The position numbers and the translations under genes are program-made. Shown one piece after another: positions 7,829-15,636 of a stretch of DNA of 35,107 bases. The notes beneath the pieces were generated by a model, which was given only the letters and a program-made list of their open reading frames with translations, was not told where the DNA came from and did no database searches. Source of the DNA: Candidatus Poseidoniaceae archaeon (GTDB lineage: Archaea; Thermoplasmatota; Poseidoniia; Poseidoniales; Poseidoniaceae); the NCBI GenBank assembly GCA_949372875.1, contig CASIAW010000013.1:1-35107 (forward strand), read 5' to 3'. Within the stretch, counting starts at the first letter, position 1, and each line of letters starts with the position of its first letter.

Positions 7829-8815
7829 ATGCGAACTGACCGAATATTTGTTTTGCTGATTGTGATTTTATTGCCGATGTCTGGGTGTTTCGACTTTTAT
7901 GAGGACCCTGGTGAATCTCTGCATGAGCACGCAGTTCAACATTCCGAACCGGAAAACAACGAAGGTTCCGAAGAGGAGGAGGAGGTTGAGTACGAATCCG
8001 ATGAACCAAATATCCAACTCGAAGTTGATTCAAATGGTACGGAACCATCATCCGAATATGTCTACGTCAATGGAACCGTCCTTTCTGGAGCCGGTGAGGA
8101 AAATGACGTAATCGTTGAGATTGCATTTGAAGAAGAATACTTCAACGCCTCAGCAGTTGGAAAATATGACCTTATGCAGAATAATACCTTAGACAGGGAA
8201 CAAGAAATTAGCGATGGCGACACTTTTGTGCTTACTCTCTCTATTGAATCTCTGGTGTGTAATACCGCATTTAACCAGACCATCTACATCAAAATCGAAG
8301 AATTACATGAGAACGGAACGGTCCAACACAGTACAATTCTCGAGAATTATTCAGTCGTTGTACCAGCCGGTGACTCCGACGAAGATTGTAACAATCCTAA
8401 CGATAATAATACGGTAAATTCAAACACTGCTCCGGTCGTAACTGATGTCACTATTTCACCTTTGGAAGCCTTACAAAATGATGAACTAACATGCAATTAC
8501 AACGTTTATGACGCCGATGGCGATACATTAGTTGTAAATTTCACATGGCTAGTAAATGGCGAGGTAGTAGGAATTGAAGGTTGGGTGCCGGGTCCACAAA
8601 TCTCTAGCCAATTTAATTGGGAAGATGAAGTAGAATGTTCAGTAACTGCCAGTGATGGTCAGCTAACCAGTAATGCCGGAAATTACACAATTACAATCTT
8701 GCCCGAATCTAGTTTTGAATCTAATGATGATGATGAGTTGCCAGCACTAGGAGCATTTGGAACCATGGCCGCAATTGTTGCAGGCATTTTCGCTTCTGGT
8801 CGTAAAGACGAATGA
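7829..8815 (+). CDS. Acidic surface lipoprotein with Ig-like domain and C-terminal membrane anchor
   Basis: This 328-aa protein has a lipoprotein signal with lipobox PMSGC (Cys20), then a Glu-rich low-complexity linker (about 30-60). A beta-rich region with several N-x-S/T sites follows, then an Ig/PKD-like module starting near TAPVVTDVTISP with DADGDTLVVNFTW (about 200-290). The C terminus has an acidic DDDELP segment followed by a hydrophobic helix and a basic RKDE tail, which resembles archaeal C-terminal sorting or anchoring tails. I do not recognise a specific family. It probably sits on the outer face of the membrane as a binding or scaffolding protein, anchored at both ends. It is preceded by the palindrome array and followed by the cytochrome b561-like gene. 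Confidence 0.75.
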   Translation: MRTDRIFVLLIVILLPMSGCFDFYEDPGESLHEHAVQHSEPENNEGSEEEEEVEYESDEPNIQLEVDSNGTEPSSEYVYVNGTVLSGAGEENDVIVEIAFEEEYFNASAVGKYDLMQNNTLDREQEISDGDTFVLTLSIESLVCNTAFNQTIYIKIEELHENGTVQHSTILENYSVVVPAGDSDEDCNNPNDNNTVNSNTAPVVTDVTISPLEALQNDELTCNYNVYDADGDTLVVNFTWLVNGEVVGIEGWVPGPQISSQFNWEDEVECSVTASDGQLTSNAGNYTITILPESSFESNDDDELPALGAFGTMAAIVAGIFASGRKDE

Positions 8816-8893
8816 GAGATTAGACGTTCATCTGTACCTGCTTGTGAAATCAGTAGTGATCTCAATAATTGCTGCAAATGCGATGAGAGCGGT

Positions 8894-8923
8894 TGTATAT
8901 ATTCAGCCACAACGCTAGCGTTG
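8894..8923 (+). promoter_or_regulatory. Putative TATA box plus perfect palindrome before the cytochrome gene
   Basis: TGTATATATT (about 8894-8903) is a good archaeal TATA-like element. It is followed by the perfect 14-bp palindrome CAACGCTAGCGTTG (8910-8923), which overlaps the expected transcription start and the first possible start codon. The position would suit a repressor site; no regulator is identified. Confidence 0.4.
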
Positions 8924-9607
8924 GTATGCCCATTCGAGCAATGGGTCCTCGCGATTCAGGTGCTGAGACTATTCAATAACAAGGTGCTTTTGGGATTGGA
9001 TGTGGAACGAACTCATACTCTTCTTGCAAAATCGTTTCATTGGAGTTTTATTCTCCTGTATGTATATGGAATTTTCAAACAAGTCAACAATTTAGAGGAT
9101 CTTGAGGACACAAATCTCCTTTTGTTTGAGATTGTTTTCGCCACTGTTTTCCTCGTTATTGTCATTCTACGCTATTCATACATGAGTCGTTTTAAGACGT
9201 TCTTGGGGTCTCAAGAACCAGTTCACATCGTTCATTATTACTTTGCACGAACAGTTCACAAAGCCATGTATGCCTGCTTTATTCTTTTGCCGCTGACAGG
9301 CCTGGTGATCGCCGGATTGTACAATCAAGGATACACGGTAAACGCAACGCCTGATGAAGAGCAAACTGTTATCGATTTGGTATTAGATTTACATGGGGCT
9401 GTAGCAAATCTCAGCTACATGCTTATTCTCCTTCACATCGCAGCAGCCATTTACTCTCGAATTAAGGGCGAAGGAGTCTGGTCCTCTATGGTACCAATCT
9501 TGAAAGAGGACAAGCCAACAAAGAACAAGATAGTCAATAAAATGGCATTACTAGAAGGACAATTCTACGATAAAGTTCAGGCACTTTTAACTCGGAAAAA
9601 GAAGTAA
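8921..9607 (+). CDS. Cytochrome b561-like membrane protein
   Basis: This 228-aa protein has four main transmembrane segments and histidines placed as haem b ligands: FHWS (His40), TVHKA (His113), DLHGA (His158) and LLHIAA (His172). The pattern and the RIKGEG cytoplasmic motif after the last helix match prokaryotic cytochrome b561, which carries electrons across or within the membrane, often to quinones or superoxide. The start is uncertain: TTG at 8921 opens the frame, but GTG at 8960 would also keep all helices, and no clear SD precedes either. It is convergent with the methyltransferase-like gene. Confidence is high for fold and low for redox partner. Confidence 0.75.
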   Translation: MVCPFEQWVLAIQVLRLFNNKVLLGLDVERTHTLLAKSFHWSFILLYVYGIFKQVNNLEDLEDTNLLLFEIVFATVFLVIVILRYSYMSRFKTFLGSQEPVHIVHYYFARTVHKAMYACFILLPLTGLVIAGLYNQGYTVNATPDEEQTVIDLVLDLHGAVANLSYMLILLHIAAAIYSRIKGEGVWSSMVPILKEDKPTKNKIVNKMALLEGQFYDKVQALLTRKKK

Positions 9608-9696
9608 TTGTATCCCTTTTGATATCAAGAATAAGCACAGAATATATCAACGGTAAAGGTGGCCCACTGCCCACCCATCATACGAAGGGGATACAA
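9608..9696. repeat. Wide inverted repeat in a convergent gap
   Basis: TTGTATCCC (9608-9616, directly after the stop of the cytochrome gene) is the reverse complement of GGGATACAA (9688-9696). The 70-base interval contains GTGGCCCACTGCCCACCC, which resembles the complement of the CAGTGGGC word found in other gaps. It may be a terminator or the footprint of a small element. Confidence 0.35.
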
Positions 9697-9797
9697 GGAG
9701 GAAGAGATACAATAGAGAAGTTCTAACGTTCATTTTGTGGGGTTCAAACACTACTCTCGTTATACCGATCAATACTGAAGGGCTTTGCTCATAATTT

Positions 9798-10577
9798 TCA
9801 ATCATGACTGGGATACACACGGCGGATGAACGGAAGTTCAACTATGCCGTAGAACAAATAGATGCTCCCTTGGAAAAGAATAGCGACCAGCAAACCCTCC
9901 AGCGAACCTGCTTCTATGGCTGCCCCATATACCGAAAGATTGCCCACCCCATACATTGGGTTCGAGAAAATGGAATAGGGTCCAGTCGTCACTAGCCCTC
10001 CATCACCGGCTTCATCCAGGAACAAATCTCGATAGTAGTATACATCCATGCCGACAAGAAGTGTTGCCCAGACTTTGGCCACGGTGCTGATAAGAAAGGT
10101 AATTGCTCCAACGAGGAATATTAAGAGGTGAGGTATTGGTAAGTCAAGACTATTTGTGTAGTGTTCCAAGAAAATTACTACACACCAACCCTGGTTAAAG
10201 TAAACAACACCGAGAACCGATTCGTAAACAGTCCACGCTCTGTTTCTTCCCAAGCGATGATGCATGCGATGATGTAATCTTACTCTGTAGAAGATGATGT
10301 GGCCTGCATAGTAGATACACCACACCACAACAACGTAGATTAGCGCCTCCTCAGAGTTCGCAATCAAACTTAGTGAGAGAAAGAAGGAGAGCACAATGAG
10401 CAACAATGTGGCTCCGATTTGTAGAGCGCTCCGATCGAGTCGAAGTCCAGACATTCCGACAACAGTGGTTACAATGTCAAAAACGGTTCTGGTGGCCTTC
10501 GACATATGTGATTGAAAGCGCCTCAATCTAATAATCAAGCGCGTAGGACAGTTGCAAGGATTCACCCGAAACCCCAT
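9798..10577 (-). CDS. Isoprenylcysteine methyltransferase-like membrane protein
   Basis: This protein has up to 259 aa and several transmembrane helices. It carries the ICMT/PEMT-type motif TTGPYSIFSNPMYGVGNL near the C terminus, followed by a helix and VELPFIRRVYP, which corresponds to the conserved Glu and FGxxY region that ends the SAM-binding site. Members methylate small lipids or isoprenylcysteine in the membrane; the substrate here is unknown. The segment before residue 25 is basic and unlike a membrane protein start, so ATG at 10505 (MSKATRTVF) is the more likely start. The C terminus ends soon after the YP motif, slightly short for the family. Confidence 0.6.
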   Translation of the reverse strand: MGFRVNPCNCPTRLIIRLRRFQSHMSKATRTVFDIVTTVVGMSGLRLDRSALQIGATLLLIVLSFFLSLSLIANSEEALIYVVVVWCIYYAGHIIFYRVRLHHRMHHRLGRNRAWTVYESVLGVVYFNQGWCVVIFLEHYTNSLDLPIPHLLIFLVGAITFLISTVAKVWATLLVGMDVYYYRDLFLDEAGDGGLVTTGPYSIFSNPMYGVGNLSVYGAAIEAGSLEGLLVAILFQGSIYLFYGIVELPFIRRVYPSHD

Positions 10578-10598
10578 CCAACACGAAGAAGCCGTTGG

Positions 10599-10614
10599 AA
10601 GGGCTTGCAGTGGG
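10599..10614. repeat. Copy of the 16-bp AAGGGCTTGCAGTGGG word
   Basis: This is an exact 16-base match to 4710-4725, again in an intergenic region next to a 3' end (downstream of the minus-strand oxidoreductase gene). The right arm of the hairpin seen at 4710-4769 is not preserved here, although TTGTCACAAGGG follows at about 10647-10658. It may be a degenerate copy of the same palindromic element. Confidence 0.5.
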
Positions 10615-10693
10615 CTTTGTCATAGCCTACCGACGCGTGAGACGCTTGTCACAAGGGTATACAGAGGGGTATCACAATTCGTTTAGACCATGC

Positions 10694-11830
10694 TTAGGAT
10701 GAAATTTGCACAACGCATTTCCCCTTTGCTCGACCTGAAAAAGAGCGATTGAACGCCCCCTGCCAACCATCTTCGAGATCTTCTGAATGGAAGTCCCAAA
10801 CACCGTCAAGTACAGGCTTAATCGCACCGCTTTCGAGATGATTTCCAAGCGTTGAGAGATCTTCATTACTTGGTGAAAGGAAAAGGTAGGTCCAGTTAGC
10901 GTTCTTAGATTGAGCAGCTTTGTACTCCTTACGCTTCTCTCTCCTCTTCAAAAACAATTTGAGAATCCAAGCTGTTCCACCAATACGACGTATTTCCTCG
11001 AGTGTGGGCATTCCTGCAATGGTCACAATTTGCCCGCCCTTTTTGACAATCTTTGCCATTTTGAGACTCTCTGCCGTTGTATCGAAACACACGTCAAATT
11101 TTTCTGCATTACTTTTTCCATAAACATCGTCAAACTTGATGTTCTTGTAGTCTAACACTACATCTGCGCCGAGGCTCTTGCACAACTCTTCTTTCTCACC
11201 TTTGGAAGCAGTCGTGACAACGAGGTTGGCCTTGAATACGTGCTTTGCTAATTGAATCGCCATTGTGCCAACGCCTCCTGCACCTCCTGATATGAAGATG
11301 GAACCACCTTGTTTGAGCCCCGATGATTTGAGTACCTGAAGTGCAGTCATGCCAACAAGTGGAATTGATGCAGCTTCTTCAAAAGTAAGATTATCGGGTT
11401 TTGCCACTACGTTCGCGGTATCTGCAACGCAGTATTCTGCCATTGCGCCTCTGTACCAGGGGGTTTTCTTTCCATCTTTTGCATTCCCAAAAAGGCGAGC
11501 AAATACGGGTTGGCCTACAGTGAATTTTCCTTCAAGGTCTGCTTCTTCAACAACACCAGCAACATCGTAACAAATGACGTGAGGAAAGGCTGCAACGGGT
11601 CGTACCATTTTCAAGTCGCCTGAGAGTAGTGCTTTGTCAACAGGATTGATGGCCGATGCGTGAACCTTGATCACGATATTGTGCGATGCATCAAAACCAT
11701 GGGGATAAGCCACACTTGTTTTCTTCAATTGGGTCGGTTTGCCGTACCTTGAGAAACCAATAATATTCATTTTTTTGCCGTTTGGATGTGCCATCATAGC
11801 CCGGCCTATGGGCTTCTGTATGTAAACCAA
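10694..11830 (-). CDS. MDR-family NADP-dependent quinone oxidoreductase (zinc-independent)
   Basis: This is a medium-chain dehydrogenase/reductase of the quinone oxidoreductase/RTN4IP1 group. Seen: the GroES-like N-terminal half with HASAINPVDKALLSGD, the substrate-loop region ICYDVAGVV, and the NADP-binding SGGAGGVGTMAIQLAK, then the DVCFDTT segment. The cysteine/histidine set for catalytic zinc is absent, as expected for the quinone reductase branch. It likely reduces quinones or enones with NADPH. The open frame starts at 11830, but ATG at 11770 (MNIIGFSRYG) better matches family N termini; 11797 and 11794 are also possible. It is divergent from an HxlR regulator that probably controls it. 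Confidence 0.83.
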   Translation of the reverse strand: MVYIQKPIGRAMMAHPNGKKMNIIGFSRYGKPTQLKKTSVAYPHGFDASHNIVIKVHASAINPVDKALLSGDLKMVRPVAAFPHVICYDVAGVVEEADLEGKFTVGQPVFARLFGNAKDGKKTPWYRGAMAEYCVADTANVVAKPDNLTFEEAASIPLVGMTALQVLKSSGLKQGGSIFISGGAGGVGTMAIQLAKHVFKANLVVTTASKGEKEELCKSLGADVVLDYKNIKFDDVYGKSNAEKFDVCFDTTAESLKMAKIVKKGGQIVTIAGMPTLEEIRRIGGTAWILKLFLKRREKRKEYKAAQSKNANWTYLFLSPSNEDLSTLGNHLESGAIKPVLDGVWDFHSEDLEDGWQGAFNRSFSGRAKGKCVVQISS

Positions 11831-11851
11831 AAAGTGGCAGAGGTGTTCTTT

Positions 11852-11872
11852 TGTAACAAGGTTGTAACCTGT
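11852..11872. promoter_or_regulatory. Candidate HxlR operator in the divergent intergenic region
   Basis: TGTAACAAGGT and TGTAACCTGT stand in direct repeat with an 11-base step, and GGTTGTAACC forms a short imperfect dyad within them. They lie between the oxidoreductase and regulator genes, where an autoregulating HxlR dimer would bind. The assignment is by position only. Confidence 0.35.
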
Positions 11873-11886
11873 CTCCTAATAACAAA

Positions 11887-12258
11887 ATGCTACTTGTGCG
11901 GTATATGTCCCAAGAACAATCACAGCGCATGCAATCAATGTGTGAATCTGCGAAAGCTCATGTTGATGATTTACTCGTCCTGCTTTCAAAATCAAAGATG
12001 CTCAGCACTCTCTACGTGATGAATTGTGATCCCGATCCAATGCGTTTTTCTGAAATCAAAAAGAGGGTTGACTCTTCTTCAACAACAGTTGCAAGACGAT
12101 TAGGAGAGCTTGAAGACCATGGACTCGTCACTCGCACTGCTTATGCAACCGTACCTGCCACAGTTGAATATGCCCTTACGAAAGATGCCATAGCACTTCA
12201 GCCCAGTCTTGAATCAATGTTTGAGTGGGTGCTGAATCGAGCAGATAGTTCTCTTTGA
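11887..12258 (+). CDS. HxlR-family winged-helix transcriptional regulator
   Basis: This protein has up to 123 aa. It matches the HxlR pattern in order: a Cys-containing N-terminal helix (SMCESAK), LLSKSKMLSTLYVM, the MRFSEIKKRV helix, STTVARRLGELEDHGLVTRTAY recognition helix/wing, and the P-x-x-VEY-x-LT motif near 95, ending in a dimer helix with W. HxlR proteins such as YodB and HypR sense quinones or electrophiles through cysteines and control divergent oxidoreductases. Here Cys residues lie near the N terminus and in VMNCDPD. The start may be ATG at 11905 (MSQEQSQRM). The divergent MDR oxidoreductase is the obvious target. Confidence 0.82.
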   Translation: MLLVRYMSQEQSQRMQSMCESAKAHVDDLLVLLSKSKMLSTLYVMNCDPDPMRFSEIKKRVDSSSTTVARRLGELEDHGLVTRTAYATVPATVEYALTKDAIALQPSLESMFEWVLNRADSSL

Positions 12259-12281
12259 ATTCCAGCCAAAATACAAAGAAA

Positions 12282-12378
12282 CGACATATCATTTCCATGA
12301 AATCGCAAGGGTTCTTCCAAACCCCTCAAGACATTATGGGAGAGTACGATGGGTGTTCAGTGGCCCAGTACACTGCCT
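12282..12378. repeat. 97-bp direct repeat, copy 1
   Basis: This is about 91% identical without gaps (9 differences counted by eye) to 14124-14220. It begins CGACATATC and ends CAGTACACTGCCT, and it includes a small GGGTT/AACCC dyad. It starts 24 bases after the HxlR stop. The two copies bracket a membrane wHTH gene and an SGNH-like lipoprotein gene. No recombinase or inverted ends are visible. Confidence 0.8.
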
Positions 12379-12434
12379 AGTGTCTATACTGGCCCACCGC
12401 GAGCCCATTTTACTGTTGAAAACCAGTACAGAAG

Positions 12435-12450
12435 GGGTTCGGATGAACCC
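12435..12450. repeat. Short hairpin upstream of the membrane wHTH gene
   Basis: GGGTTC (12435-12440) pairs with GAACCC (12445-12450) around a 4-nt loop. The remainder of the 12259-12567 gap holds repeat copy 1 and a CAGT/ACTGGCCCACCGCGAGCCC stretch related to the other GTGGG-type palindromes. No gene is seen there. Confidence 0.4.
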
Positions 12451-12477
12451 ACTTGATGTATCCGAATCCGTTGATGC

Positions 12478-13068
12478 ATGGATGTGATAAATGCCTGTGA
12501 AAAAACCTTCTTCCCGATATCAACATTACACCATTTCTATTTTATACGTCCAGCGTTTGGTCACTCTATGCAAACTTCCCGTAGTCAAGAGACTCTAGGT
12601 GATACAAGAAATAAATTTGTCATTCTGCTTTGTCTGTTGTTTTTGGTGATACTCAATAGAAATATTATCGTTTCATTGATTCGATCTGGGCCTACAATGT
12701 GGGTCGGTATTGAAATCATTAGAATGCTTATCCTCGTTTCGATAGGCATACTTTTAGGAACCTCAGGATTTGGAACGAAATCGAAGAAACAATTTGATAT
12801 TCCTTTGAATTTAAATGTTGACGAATCACAGGATTCGTTAAAAGATAATCCTAGCCTTGACCACTATAATGCATCTGAACAATTTATCATTGAATTTCTT
12901 CTTGAAAAGGAAAACAAATGCTGGCAATCAGACATTGTGAAAAATTCCGACATGACGAAGTCAAAAATCAGCCGTACATTGTCGAGCCTCGAGTCGAAGG
13001 GATTGATTTCACGAGTAAGGGATGGTATGGGGAATCGGGTCATTCTTGATGATAGTGAATTGTTCTAG
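12478..13068 (+). CDS. Membrane-associated winged-helix (MarR-like) regulator
   Basis: This protein has up to 196 aa; ATG at 12568 (MQTSRSQETLG) would give 166 aa and is the likelier start. Two transmembrane segments (about 45-60 and 72-90 in the long form) precede a linker and a C-terminal wHTH: SEQFIIEFLLEKENKCWQS, then SDMTKSKISRTLSSLESKGL as recognition helix and a wing with GMGNRVILDD. Such membrane wHTH proteins are common in archaea and are assumed to sense membrane or surface conditions. It is followed by the SGNH-like lipoprotein, which it may regulate. The family assignment beyond wHTH is uncertain. Confidence 0.65.
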   Translation: MDVINACEKTFFPISTLHHFYFIRPAFGHSMQTSRSQETLGDTRNKFVILLCLLFLVILNRNIIVSLIRSGPTMWVGIEIIRMLILVSIGILLGTSGFGTKSKKQFDIPLNLNVDESQDSLKDNPSLDHYNASEQFIIEFLLEKENKCWQSDIVKNSDMTKSKISRTLSSLESKGLISRVRDGMGNRVILDDSELF

Positions 13069-13226
13069 TCGATGAGGGGTTGCGTTCTCAGCAATTGAAT
13101 CACTCTCTTTCAAACCTCCTCGAAAACGAAGTCAGAACAGAGAATGCTCGCTGTTGCAGCGAGTTTCATGTAATCCCAATCAATTTCGCCGTGATTACAT
13201 ATGGTGTTGCAACATACATAATCTTG

Positions 13227-14123
13227 ATGAACAAGAAAATCACGATTTTAATGATGGCTCTACTGCTCACAGGATCTCTATCAGGATGCTTAGGCAATGG
13301 CGACAAAGGAGACGACGATGAAACAGATACGGTGCCAGTGTATGAACCAACACCTGACCCAGATTCCGATCATCTCGTCAACGCTAATGATTACAACGTC
13401 CTCTACATAGGTCACAGCTTTGGACGAGTTTTTGCTGAAACACTTCAAGATTATGCACACACCGCAGGGTTCACCGATCACGCACAGTACATCGAAATGA
13501 GTGGAGGTGCTTCAGGTGCCCCCGATGCATTATGGGAAGACGACGGCCATCGTGAGAACATTAAGGCTTACTTGGACACAGGCCAAATTGATGTTTTGAT
13601 TATGATTTGTTGTTCGGTTGAATTCGTGGAAACAGGAGCGCAGTCTGACGAAGCAATTTGGAACTTTACTGATTATGCTCTGGACAAAAATCCAGATACT
13701 CGTATTGGACTCTCGATGCTTTGGAAAGATTTTCCTGGACAGTATGAAAACGCAAGTGATTATAATAACGGAAGCGAATTGTTACATGACTCTTGGGTTC
13801 GATTAGCCTCAAACTTAAGCGGTGATTATCCTGGTGCAGATATTTTCACCTTCAATCACGGCGCTGTTGCATATGAATTATGGGATATGTTTGAAGCGGG
13901 TCAACTTGATGATGACCTCGACCAAGTCACAGGTCCAAGAGCAACCTCTATATTTACTGATGAAAAAGGACACGCAGGACTAATGATGATCGATACCGGA
14001 ACTTTGATTTGGCTTCATGCAGTACATGGTGTCGAGCCGTTGGATATGCCAGAATTTACCCAATGGAACACCGACATACGAGTCATCGCAGACTCTCTTC
14101 TAGATGAGGAAGATCAAGAGTAG
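13227..14123 (+). CDS. Secreted SGNH-like lipoprotein
   Basis: From ATG 13227 this is a 298-aa protein with a lipoprotein signal ending in lipobox SLSGC and an Asp-rich linker. The frame is open from 13080, but those 49 extra residues lack a signal sequence and place the lipobox internally, so 13227 is chosen. The domain begins NVLYIGHSFGRVFAETL, like the GNSF/GHSF block I of SGNH-type DUF4886 proteins. A MSGGAS loop and a TDEKGHAGLMM segment follow; the latter could supply the Asp/His pair. The probable role is an outside-facing esterase or glycan deacylase. The call rests on motif order only. It is flanked by the 97-bp repeats. Confidence 0.6.
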   Translation: MNKKITILMMALLLTGSLSGCLGNGDKGDDDETDTVPVYEPTPDPDSDHLVNANDYNVLYIGHSFGRVFAETLQDYAHTAGFTDHAQYIEMSGGASGAPDALWEDDGHRENIKAYLDTGQIDVLIMICCSVEFVETGAQSDEAIWNFTDYALDKNPDTRIGLSMLWKDFPGQYENASDYNNGSELLHDSWVRLASNLSGDYPGADIFTFNHGAVAYELWDMFEAGQLDDDLDQVTGPRATSIFTDEKGHAGLMMIDTGTLIWLHAVHGVEPLDMPEFTQWNTDIRVIADSLLDEEDQE

Positions 14124-14220
14124 CGACATATCCTTTCCATGAAATCGTAAGGGTTCTCTCAAACCCCTCAAGACATTATGGAGGAGTACAATGGGTGTTC
14201 AGTCCCCCAGTACACTGCCT
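14124..14220. repeat. 97-bp direct repeat, copy 2
   Basis: This copy begins directly at the lipoprotein stop codon's 3' side and ends 19 bases before the stop of the convergent deacetylase gene. The mismatches to copy 1 are scattered, so the repeat is not a recent exact duplication. Its position between convergent 3' ends would suit a terminator or palindromic 3' element. Confidence 0.8.
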
Positions 14221-14238
14221 ACCCTTTGCACTTTACGT

Positions 14239-15048
14239 TCAAAATCTCAAGGGTGGTACCCACTTCTGGTTTTTACGGGCATGGTCCAATAAATGCCAGT
14301 ACAGAGTCGTCACGACAGTTTTAGAGGAAGTCAACTTTTTTTGCAATTCTTCTCTCGTAAATGGCCGAGGGCTCTTCTTCCACCCTCTTTTAGCAATCAG
14401 TGAAAGTGGAAATAAGGACAGTGCGGGGCCATTTATTGGAAGGCTGTAATAGGTTTTCCAAGGACGCGAAACTATTCCGCTTTGAGCCAATGCAGTTTCG
14501 ACATCCGCCCAAGAATTTCCTTTTCCTGCTTTCCTTTGAACCAGCCATGAAGGATTCACAGAAGAATCGAGGACATAGCCTTGTTCAGCCAAAACTGGTG
14601 CCATCCAAGGAGACATGTATCCGCCTGGGGCGCGAAACCAAGGTCGAAACAAATCTCCAGCATGTTTGGAAATGATTTCAGTTGCTTTTGCGAGATCTGT
14701 TGAAAATCCATCTTTATCTTCACTCCAAGCAGACCAAGACTTGTGTCTCCACCCATGGCATCCAACGGTAAGTCTCTCTCGATATCTCTCAATTAGTTGA
14801 GAAAACCATTGAGTAAATTTCTCACTTAAAAACAAATCACCGATGACAAATAACGTCACTGGATACTCATTCGTGTCCAGCCATGAAGTGAATCCATGCA
14901 TTCCTTGAAGAAATTGTTCAGAAAGCTTTTCTTGTATTCCAGTTTCCATGACTTCCTCATAGGAATGTTTGCTGCGTGTAGGATGGCCTGCAAAACTTGG
15001 GACATGCCGGATGTCGTCAAAGTCAACAGTCAGCCAAGTAGAGCTCAA
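14239..15048 (-). CDS. Polysaccharide deacetylase (NodB domain)
   Basis: This 269-aa cytoplasmic-looking protein has the NodB motifs in order: TVDFDD (Asp11/12), GCHGWRHKSW with metal His98 and His102, the FRAPGGYMSP arginine motif (Arg139), a LDSSV strand, and the C-terminal TLYWHLLDH histidine. It removes N- or O-acetyl groups from sugars with a metal ion. No signal peptide is visible, so it may act on a lipid- or nucleotide-linked precursor inside the cell. It overlaps the upstream GNAT gene by 4 bases, so the two are probably coupled. Confidence 0.88.
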   Translation of the reverse strand: MSSTWLTVDFDDIRHVPSFAGHPTRSKHSYEEVMETGIQEKLSEQFLQGMHGFTSWLDTNEYPVTLFVIGDLFLSEKFTQWFSQLIERYRERLTVGCHGWRHKSWSAWSEDKDGFSTDLAKATEIISKHAGDLFRPWFRAPGGYMSPWMAPVLAEQGYVLDSSVNPSWLVQRKAGKGNSWADVETALAQSGIVSRPWKTYYSLPINGPALSLFPLSLIAKRGWKKSPRPFTREELQKKLTSSKTVVTTLYWHLLDHARKNQKWVPPLRF

Positions 15049-15626
15049 GCCCCTTCACCACGAGGTAAATCGAGGATGTGCATTCGATGAGGAACGGTGC
15101 GTTGGCCAATTTCAATGCCGATAAATTCGTCAATAATTTCTCCATTCCATTCTTCACATATACGGTTCGCCGTCGCGAGTCCGGCTTCGTTGTGAGGATG
15201 AACCGTTATTTCGATACGAGAGAAACCCTCTTCATCAATCGTTTTCTTTTCCAACCATTGAAGCACGGTTCTGGTTGCTTCCAACGCCACGCCTTGTCGT
15301 TGATACGAAGAACGAACCCAATACCCAAGATTGTAATTTGACTGCAGCAATTGTAATTCATCTCCGAATCCAATTAATCCTACAAATGTGCCCTTTTCTT
15401 CAGCACGAATCCACCAAAAATGTAAGCGGTCAACCTCTGCTTGATTTTCGACATCAAACAGCATGTCGCTAAGTTGGCCTTGCACATTGAACGTAGCATC
15501 GAGCCAAGGCAATGCAGTTTGTGCAGCCGCAGGGTCTTCATGATACGCTTCAAGAAGTTGAGGGAGAATGGCCTTGCTGACAGGAATAAGCCTCATATCA
15601 GGGCGAAACTCAAGTTCAGGAGTCAT
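15045..15626 (-). CDS. GNAT-family acetyltransferase (RimJ/RimL-like)
   Basis: This 194-aa protein starts at ATG 15626 (MTPELEFRPDMRL). The frame is open to 15755, but that would overlap the upstream gene with no recognisable fold. It has the GNAT pattern: FVGLIGFGD strand, NYNLGYWVRSSYQRQGVALEA with the acetyl-CoA loop QRQGVA, and VHPHNEAGLATANRI typical of RimJ/RimL-like transferases. It transfers acetyl from acetyl-CoA to an amine, such as a protein N terminus or a sugar or antibiotic amine. It is the middle gene of a minus-strand operon, 10 bases after the zinc-ribbon gene and overlapping the deacetylase by 4. Confidence 0.83.
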   Translation of the reverse strand: MTPELEFRPDMRLIPVSKAILPQLLEAYHEDPAAAQTALPWLDATFNVQGQLSDMLFDVENQAEVDRLHFWWIRAEEKGTFVGLIGFGDELQLLQSNYNLGYWVRSSYQRQGVALEATRTVLQWLEKKTIDEEGFSRIEITVHPHNEAGLATANRICEEWNGEIIDEFIGIEIGQRTVPHRMHILDLPRGEGA

Positions 15627-15636
15627 GGCAATTCCT

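Noticed and set aside
12282-14220. Insertion sequence or transposon bounded by the 97-bp repeats
   Set aside because: The repeats are direct, there is no transposase or recombinase between them, and the two genes inside are a regulator and a lipoprotein.
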